A DNA stretch of 64,000 bases from positions 35,446,684 to 35,510,683 of the forward strand of contig CP141128.1 of NCBI GenBank assembly GCA_035236585.1, in the 5' to 3' direction. A program made the translations under genes and the position numbers. How positions within the stretch are numbered: position 1 is the stretch's first letter; each line of letters opens with the position of its first letter. Positions 56,081 to 64,000 of this stretch are shown piece by piece. The notes under the pieces were generated by a model that was not told the origin of the DNA, did no database searches, and saw nothing but the letters and a program-made list of their open reading frames with translations. This DNA is from Warburgia ugandensis (Eukaryota; Streptophyta; Magnoliopsida; Canellales; Canellaceae).

Positions 56081-59000
56081 TGTAATGACCTAGAATTTTT
56101 GTAAATTATTAAGGAAAATTAATAAAGTTTGAATTTTTAGAAATTCTCACATTTGGAATATTAGGTTATTGAAAATTCTCTTTTTATAGAGATTATATTA
56201 TAAATTAAAAAATAGAAATTATGGATGTACTTGGAAAACTGATCGTAACAACATTAAGTACGTTCAATTACGAGTTAAAATGAAAATTCCTTAATTTTTC
56301 CATTTGGGGTAAAATGGTAATTTTACCCATATCCCATATCCAAGAAATAAGTCCTCAATATTCATGAAGTACTTAGAAATACGATTCCAACGCCACTAAG
56401 TACGCTCGATTACGAGTTCGGACAAATATTGCCTATTATTCTCCAATTTTAGAGTTAAAGGGCAAAAAGGTCTTTTCACATAAAAGTGGGGCCCACAAAG
56501 TGGGCCAAGTTTCTAGAAGCACCAATAATTTCTCAATGCATTATTGCTGGTAGTGGAGATAGTAGTGGAGATTGTAGTGGGAGTGGAGAATGCATTAGTA
56601 ATTAAAAATTCTAAAGTAATAAAATATCTTATCAAAAGAAATGATAAAAAATTCAAATTTGGCTATAAATATGTCCCAAAAATTTCCAAAAATTTTCACA
56701 ACCTTAACCACGAAATTTCCCAACCTTCCCTGGAATTTCAGCCCCAAATTCCCCTTCATCCCTCCCCAAACTCTCTTTTCCTTATTTCTCTCTCCTCTTC
56801 CTAATTGGAACAAGAGACCTAAATTCAATTAGGCACTCCGTTCCAGGAAGAATCTCATCAATTCCACCGTCCATAACATCCTATACTACAGTATATACAA
56901 AATCCCCAAATCAATTTCAAGATCCAACGGTTCCAACAACAGAAAATCACAAAAAGGTGGATAATCGGGCTATATTATCATCAACCGGTAATTCTCTCAA
57001 ATTGGGCATCAATTATATTGTTTTTCTCCAATCAGGTAGGTGGAATTACTTCCCATTCATATTTATTATGTTTTAGTATAATTTTTATTTTTCTGTAATT
57101 TAATTTGAATAAAAAATGGTAAAAATAAAGTAAATACCAGCCCCTTCAAATTATGGTGATAGAGAGCTCAGATTGAAATTCTGAGCTTTCCAATCAATCC
57201 AGGAGGGTCAAAAACCCCTAGGATACAATTTTCAAGAAAATCTAACAAGGTTTGGACCCTCAATTGAGAGAGATTAATTCTGGTGGGCCCAGATCAAATC
57301 TAGACCCTAGGAATGGCTGAAAACTTCAATTTAAGATTGTGGAGTCATATGAACTCCAAATTGAGATCAGAAAGAAGCTATGGAAAGCTTGTAATGTCTA
57401 GTTTCTAATGAAGTCATAATATTTCTAAAATTTATTTCTGTATTTTTCTGTATTTTTCTAAATAAGTGTCCAATTTCTAAGATCTTCAAGATCTGAGGTG
57501 ATCAGATCTTGGAAATTTATTTTAGTGATGATATAATAATATAATAAAGTAATATCTATGGTTAATTTGGACAGATCTTGGATAAAATAAGGGATCTACC
57601 CTTTATGGTAGAAAAACCCTAAAATAAAAATAAAAATATACAAAGGGACCCACTTGATCAATGAGATCAAGTATGATCAGATCCTTGGGATGGATTAAAG
57701 GGGTGATATGATGATGGAATCCAGTTAGATCATGGATGAAATGTGACAAAATCATGTGGATATGATTTTGGATCTTAATGGATTAAAAGCCCTAAAGTTA
57801 ATTAAAACCCTTAATCTAAAGGAAAACACCTAAGATCTAATGGTTGGATCATATTTAAAGGTTTATAATAATCTTAATAAAATTAGTTTAATTGTCTTTT
57901 ATTGGATATATAAGTTTAAATGTGATTTATGTTTTAAGTTTTAATTGTCTTTTATTGGATATAGAAGTGTAAATGTGATTTATGTTCTAAGTTAGAAAGC
58001 ATGATAGTGTAATCTTTAAATTGTAGTATGATATGCCCTAAATGAGTAATTTGTTAGTAGATTTGATTATCTTAGGATCATGTTAGTGTAAATTAGGATT
58101 TAAACATGATGTCATTATGATAAAAGATGTGTTTCATAACTTAGGATCATGTTAGTTTTATTTCACTAGCTTAAGTTATATTCATAGGAAGAATGTTAGT
58201 ATATAGTTGTTAAATTTATATTTGATTTATGCTTTCAAGTTGATGATTTACTTATTGTCAAATTTAATTCAATTGTTAAGTCATTGTTAAGATATAAGGA
58301 GCATAAATCACCAAAAATGTAAACTAATGAAATATAGAAATTCATGGACAACTAAGATGAATGAATGATTTTGACTTAGTAAGGGCTATAGTTAGTAGGA
58401 CAATATAAGGAATGATTTATCATTTCCTTGGCCCAAAATAGGAAAATAATGAACATCCATGGATGACATTGTGCATATCCATGGAAATTAATTAAAATCA
58501 ATTAGAGAAGGGACTTAAGGTAAAGAGCTCATAGGAACCTTGTCAAAGGTTGAGCTAGTACCACTCAGGTGGACTCGAACATTGTGGTTATAGGGGGTAT
58601 ACAAGAGCCAAGTGCTTTTCCCTCACCTCCCATTGACGTAAGAAAGGTCTAAACGCCTCCTTACATGAGGGTTGTATTAACCACTTTTTGAGCGGACTTT
58701 AAGCGGTAAGTCTTGGTCATCTGAAATAAGGAGGAGTTGTCTAGTGATAGGAAGAAATAAATTATCTTCAACCAAGTAAGACACTAACTGGTTGAATAAT
58801 AATAAGAACATAAAAAGATAGCAAATTATCTAACCCTAATAAAAATAGTAAGTGAGATAAGGATGATCAAACAAGATGAGATCTTGTATGATCAAAAACA
58901 ATAAGGAAAAAGAAACATCTATGTAAATTAGATTGTTATGTATGATATAGATAGTATTTGTATAGATGATATTAAACCCATGGATATAGGATATTCAAGG

Positions 59001-60549
59001 AAGAAAGATTCAGATCATCCTACATAAGGATGATCAAAAGATCATGTAGTATGTACCATTGATTACAAAAATGACATTATACATATGATTTGAGAGATAT
59101 ATGTTGATCGAGACTATGGAAGATTTCAAGGAGTAAGAATACCTTATTGAGGTAGGTGGATTATTAAGAATGCCTTTACATGAAGATACATGTCTAATAC
59201 ATGATCTTATGTTTTGAAGTATTGACATGTATGATACCAATATATTAAGGTAAATACCTCAAATTGAAATATGATCCAACCAAATGATGAGGAAAATAAG
59301 TATTAAATGGTCAAGTTGAGAATTGAGAACAACCCTAAGTGAATAGGAAAGTAGAAAATATTCAGGTCCTAGATAAGCAGAATGAGATAGTCGATATGTA
59401 TAAGTATTATTTTACATACAAGCTTGGAGGCTTGGGGTTTTGTTTTAAACGAGGCATAAGCCTGGGGATGCTATGCTAGGAGAGTTAAGAGGGTTTGGCC
59501 ACCCACTCTACGAAACTTGATGATATTGAATACCAAGCCTAAGAAAGGCTAAAAGTCGGGTGGGGCAATTATGGGAAGGCCACCTTTGTGATAGCCATGG
59601 TCCTCCCATATGGACATGGATATTGTAATTTCCACTTGAGAATGGTATAAGTGGATTATTGAGCAGTTATCAGGGCGCGTACGGATCGGTACCAAGCATA
59701 GTAGTCCTTGATTATTTTGCACTATGATGCATATGAAATTGGCATAGTGAAATGCCTTAAGGGATGACATGATGAAATGTCGAGGTAATTGTATATTACC
59801 AATATTTTTCCCAAGAAGGGAAATTCCTGTATAGTAACTAGCTGAAATACAAATCTCTTATAATGAAAAGAGTTGATCGGCTTTGTATAGAAATGATGCT
59901 TGATTATTTTTACATTTTTAATGGATTTGTCCTTATACAATATGTATGTATAAAGGTGAACACAAATGACAAGGAAATGAGATGTCCTTATAATTAATAG
60001 TTATTAATTAATGAATGTGTTTATGATAGAACGAATTATGGGATACTTGAATATTGAGATTATACTGTCAATCACTTACATTCTTATCCCCTACCAAGCA
60101 TAGCTTGCTTTGAGATATTGTAAATGTTCGAATGTTTACAATATCTCGGATCTGAAAGAAGGAGACTTAGGAGCTCAAGACTTGAAGAACAATTGAAGAA
60201 TAAGTAATCAGGGTATATCCCTCGAAACATTGTATTAGAACATGTATTGAATTTTGAACTTTGTAATTTGGATTGTATATTTGGACAAGTATTGTAAGGA
60301 TACAATGGGCTGTGTCTTGTGAACCCTTGGATGGATCCTGAAGTTTAATAAAAGTATATTCCTTCAATGGAATTTTATCTTATACAAAATTCTACTTATG
60401 TTATGTATGAAGTGGTGACTTAGGTTTTACAAAACAAATTCGAAAGAAAAGAATTTCCGCTGCTTTGGTTTGTGAAAAATTTTTACTCTAAGGGCCCTAT
60501 CTTTACAAAATGTATTATAAAATGTGTTATAAAAACCTAGGTCGCCACA
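56081..60549 (+). repeat. 3' LTR of element E (4469 bp)
   Basis: Same start, end and order of parts as the 5' LTR: TATA-like box 56664-56672, donor-like site 57033-57041, 53-bp duplication about 57890-57995, double hairpin about 60095-60147, AATAAA hairpin about 60345-60375. Differences from the 5' copy are few and come in short patches, mainly around 59360-59700. Confidence 0.94.
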
Positions 60550-60554
60550 GGAAG
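60550..60554. repeat. Target-site duplication of element E, right copy
   Basis: GGAAG, identical to 47004-47008. Confidence 0.92.
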
Positions 60555-61760
60555 ACCCTACCCATGGTTATGGCCTTATGGCAAAATCAATCAATAGAAG
60601 AAGATATGTAGAATATGGAAGATTATATGAGGAAGAAATGTCATGAATTACTCCCAAGTTGCCATGAAAAATTTTGAATACAAAATTTTCTTAAGGTGGG
60701 TAGGATGTAATGTGATACTCTAAATTTTAATACTTATCTAGTCATGAATTAATGAAGATTTTTTTTAAAATAAATTATGATTCAATTTTAGGGCATTGTG
60801 AAAGTAAGAAATGAGATGCAAGGGTGTTTATGCACCAAGTTGGGAAGAAAGCCTTCATGAAAATTCCTAAGTGTTAGGGGGGCCTAAGTAAGAGATGATT
60901 GGCAAAACATAATATAGACATAAAGGCCTTAAAGGGAGTGTGGGTGGACATTAGGGGCTAAAGAGAGGCTATAATGCCCACAAGGACTCGGATAATAGGC
61001 TTTGTAGGGGAGCTTTTCTCCAAAATTTTAGTTTAAATGGGCTACCCTAGGCCACATGGTGAAAAACTTCAAGGATTCCTATTGGGTGTAAGACTCATAA
61101 AGTTAATCAAATTCTCATGCAAAGTGTTAACTTATGGATTAGATACTATGAACCTAGACACTTAATAGACACTTAGTAAGATGAGGAAACCAAATAAGAG
61201 CAAAACACTTATGACAAGTAGGGAACTAAGAGGAAAAAGGTTGAAAAGATGGGATGTCCCGACCTAGGGATGTTTTTGGTTGCATGACATTTAAGGAAAG
61301 AAGAGGAGAAACCAAGGAAACATGTTGAGTGGGAAGAAGGAAAGGAGAAAGAGAGGAAGAGGAGAAGGGAAGAACTCCAGGTAGGGGAATGGAATCTTCC
61401 TAGTCTAGGATTTTTCAAAATAAATAAATAAGTTGTAAGAAAATCATGCTTTAATGTGTTTTTTTCATGCCTTGATCATTCATGTTCATCCATGCCTTAG
61501 TTCTTTTATTATTGTATAGAATTATCTATGATTCTCACATGCATGACTTGAAATTTATTAATGAATCGAGGTTGTAAATTATGCATAACAGTAGTCCAAG
61601 GCTTACACATGATTTAAACCAAGACTTTTGCATATGTTGATTTAATTTTCACTCAAGAAATTAGATGTTAAACCTTGACTATTCTAGTTACTATTTTATG
61701 CATCTTATGCCGAAGTATTTATCTTGATTTTAATTTCCATTTGATGCTTGATCTTATCAT

Positions 61761-62626
61761 GGGACCACATAATGAACTGTATAGTGGAACTACTCAGGAC
61801 TTCTAGTGGATTATTTCCTTCCTATCAGATAATAGCAGTCACTGGTGAGAGATTATAAGTCCACATGTTGTACCTTTGTCTGTCATATACGACAGAGATA
61901 GTAGGTTTATCTCTAGTCAAGTCTAACAAAGTGTACATGAGGGATTGGGTACTTCTCTGAGATTTAGTATAGCTTTTCACCCCTAGACTAATGGACAGTC
62001 GGAGAGGACCATACAAATACTTGAGGATATGGTACTTGCATGTGTTATGGAATGGAAAGAAAATTGGGATGAACCCCTTCCTCTAGTAGAGTTTGCATAT
62101 AGTAATAGCTATCAATCTAATATTGAAAAGGTATCTTATGAATCAGTATATGGCTAATCATGTTGCACACTTGTTGGAGTAATGTAGGGGAACTTCAATT
62201 TGTGAAGTCATAATTGATAGAATAGTACAGAGGGAAGGTGAGAGTATTTTAGAGGAGACTACTTGCAACACACAGTAGATGGAAAAGATATGTAAATAAT
62301 AGGCATAGAGATCTAGAGTTTGAAGTAAGAGATCATGTGTTCTTAAAGATCTTGCTGACAAGAGGTGTGATGAGATTTGTTGTGAAAGGGAAGTTGAGCC
62401 CCAGGTACATAGGACCATTTGAAATTCTTGAGAGAGTTCGTTGGGTAGCATACCATTTAGCTTTGCCTTGACCATTAGCTGAAGTACACAATGTGTTTCA
62501 TGTATCTATGTTGTGGATGTATATTTCAGACCCTACACATGTACTTGAGCAGTTACCAATAGAGTTACATCCTAACCTCACTTTTGAGGAGCAAGCAGTA
62601 AAAATCTTGGACAAAAAGGAAAAGAT
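61761..62626 (+). pseudogene. Integrase core and C-terminal part in R copy 2 (broken)
   Basis: Same segment as in copy 1, with [38 protein letters not shown] and NLTFEEQAVKILDKKEK readable in pieces. Broken, and continuous with copy 3. Confidence 0.78.
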
Positions 62627-62835
62627 TCTAAGGAGTAGGACCATACCCTTGGTTATGGCCCTATGACAATATCACTCAATAGAAGAAGATACGTAGAAGA
62701 TGGAAGATGATATGAGAAACATATGTCATGAATTACTCCCATGTTTCCATGAGAAATTTTGAATACAAAATTTTCTTAAGGTGGGTAGGATGTAATGTGA
62801 TACCTCTAAATTTTAATTCTTATCTAATCATGAAT
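62627..62835 (+). repeat. R copy 3, truncated by element J
   Basis: The integrase tail and the first 45 bp of the LTR segment (TGTAATGTGATACC at 62791) of a third unit, cut at 62835 where J begins. It proves that at least three tandem units existed. Confidence 0.85.
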
Positions 62836-64000
62836 TGTGACGACCCAGGTTTTCCCATAAATTTTTAAATGCAATATCTAATTCCTAAGGCGGGATGCAT
62901 CTCTATTTGAAAACTATTTTATAAAAACCATGCAATGCAGTGGAAAATCTTTAGTTTTAAACTCATTTTTGAAAACCCCGAGTGTCATTTGCCTTCACCA
63001 CAACCAAAGCAGTTTTTGAAAAGCTTTAGAAATCATAAGTGTTTTTCCCCAGATCTATCCAGTCACAGCCCAACTGTAAATAAATACAAATACATGTCCA
63101 AAGGGTTGAGAATTTACTTACATATATAATTGTTTCTTTTTTGATTCACTTGCTCGTAGCACTAACATAGATGTCCTTTACTCGTGGATGGAATTATCCT
63201 GAAAAATGTTAAGGATAGGGTGAGTATATACTATACTCAGTAGGAGTCTATCACTACTAGTTTTATAATGCATGAGATGTTTTAAAATCATGTGCTCTTT
63301 CAAAACATGTGCATGTCCGAATACTCAAGATTAATATCGATATAAAAATCCGTTGTCAAACTGAAACACTAACGATTTAAAGGATCACATAATCCAAAAT
63401 CAAAAGTATCATATATATATCATAACATTATGATATGCATAAGATGCTTCATTGAATCCAACTCATGGATGTCTAGTATGGTATGGTCGACCAACCTCAT
63501 ATCATGTCATATGCAATGCAAATAAGTCCACAAAACCATAGGGTCCAACTATGCCCAAGACCTCCTCGCCGTGTGGTCCTTGGGTACCTGAGGACACTTG
63601 ATCATAACCTCCACGGGGCCTATGACATGTCGACCCAGTGCCGTGACACTAGTGGTAGCCCCCTGTACCACATGCAGTCGACGTAGGGACGTTGCCTCTT
63701 TTTGGGCATGGTACCCATCCACCTAATAGTGGTAGAGGTTGGGTGGCCAACCCAAACCCCTCGGCATAACACCCACGAGCTTACTAGCCCAAATCATAGA
63801 AGATCAAACAAGCAAAAAATCTCTTTTTCAAAACCTGTCCTCTTTGGGTCCCTCACAACTGCCTAGCCCTCGGCACTCCAATGTCTTTTGGTAACCCTCA
63901 AGGACATGCAATCTTTGCAAGAACTTAATGCTCATAGATCATGCAATGTATGCAATAGTTTGCAAAACATATCTATGCATAATGTATATACAAAACATGT
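62836..64000 (-). mobile_element. Element J: LTR 3' end of an F-related element, minus strand
   Basis: The LTR end at 62836 (TGTGACGACCC in plus orientation) faces array R, and the LTR runs off the right edge. It resembles F's LTR: the GAGTATA...TATACTC palindrome (about 63220-63238), AACATTTTTCAG on the minus strand (near 63200), the GGCCACCC segment (near 63745) and the GGACCCAAAGAGGACAGG stretch (near 63835). No primer site lies beyond 62836, so this is a 3' or solo LTR. Five flanking bases are TGAAT (62831-62835). Confidence 0.82.

Larger units (their letters stand above)
47009..60549 (+). mobile_element. Element E: young Tekay/Del-like gypsy element with 4.47-kb LTRs
   Basis: A 13.5-kb element with both LTRs (47009-51475 and 56081-60549), flanked by the 5-bp duplication GGAAG (47004-47008 and 60550-60554) and inserted into tandem array R. 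Its internal region (51476-56080) has primer site, gag, protease, RT, RNase H, integrase and polypurine tract. The two LTRs together (8.9 kb) are nearly twice as long as the internal region. LTR copies are nearly identical by eye, so the insertion is recent, although the coding region has a dozen or more breaks. Confidence 0.94.
46996..62626 (+). repeat. R copy 2, split by element E
   Basis: The first 13 bp lie at 46996-47008 and the rest at 60555-62626, after removal of E and one copy of its target duplication. It has the same three parts as copy 1: integrase tail (to 60705), LTR start (60706 to about 61760) and integrase core segment (about 61761-62626). Its closeness to copy 1 over the whole 2.08 kb, including non-coding parts, shows duplication of a pre-formed fusion. 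Confidence 0.85.

Overview
This window is plant nuclear DNA made almost entirely of LTR retrotransposons nested in one another. I find no host protein gene, tRNA, rRNA or CRISPR array. Three things point to a plant with a large, repeat-rich, AT-rich genome: chromodomain-type Ty3/gypsy elements (Tekay/Del-like, primed by initiator tRNA-Met), an Athila-type Ty3/gypsy element, and a 5'-truncated RTE-type LINE. I cannot name the species. I label the elements A to M (with R for a tandem array) for reference.

Left part (1-17.5 kb). Element A (minus strand) runs off the left edge; its 4.7-kb 5' LTR fills 161-4871 and sits inside the integrase of an older minus-strand element B (4872-11886), whose own 5' LTR holds a plus-strand LTR fragment M. 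Next come a plus-strand Athila-type LTR piece L (11887-13300), a short unassigned stretch, and a plus-strand gypsy pol fragment K (about 13670-14757) into which a LINE tail landed with a clear 21-bp target duplication. Athila element C (minus) begins at 14758.

Middle part (17.5-44.2 kb). C's 3' noncoding region, integrase, RNase H, RT, protease and part of gag run to 23881, where a minus-strand LTR piece G interrupts it. Element H (plus, A family) starts at 25019; its LTR is split by element F (29038-38146, target duplication GGAAA), which has both LTRs and a nearly complete gag-pol. H's LTR ends at 38831, followed by 22 bp carrying its primer site and then a minus-strand LTR, I, giving an inverted LTR-LTR junction. 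D's 5' LTR, primer site and partial gag follow.

Right part (44.9-64 kb). A tandem array R of about 2.09-kb units, each a fusion of retroelement integrase tail, LTR start and integrase core, is interrupted by a young-looking element E (47009-60549, target duplication GGAAG). E's two 4.47-kb LTRs together are longer than its internal region. R is ended by element J (minus), which runs off the right edge.

Most interesting signals. The coding parts are known families. What is unexplained lies in the LTRs. Several diverged LTR subfamilies share the same series of RNA-like hairpins near their 3' ends (a double hairpin, an AATAAA hairpin in some, and a long stem closing the last ~140 nt), and paired arms change together between subfamilies. 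They also share a CAG/GTAGGT donor-like site about 0.95-1.4 kb into the LTR. All comparisons were made by eye; no alignment, folding or database search was run.
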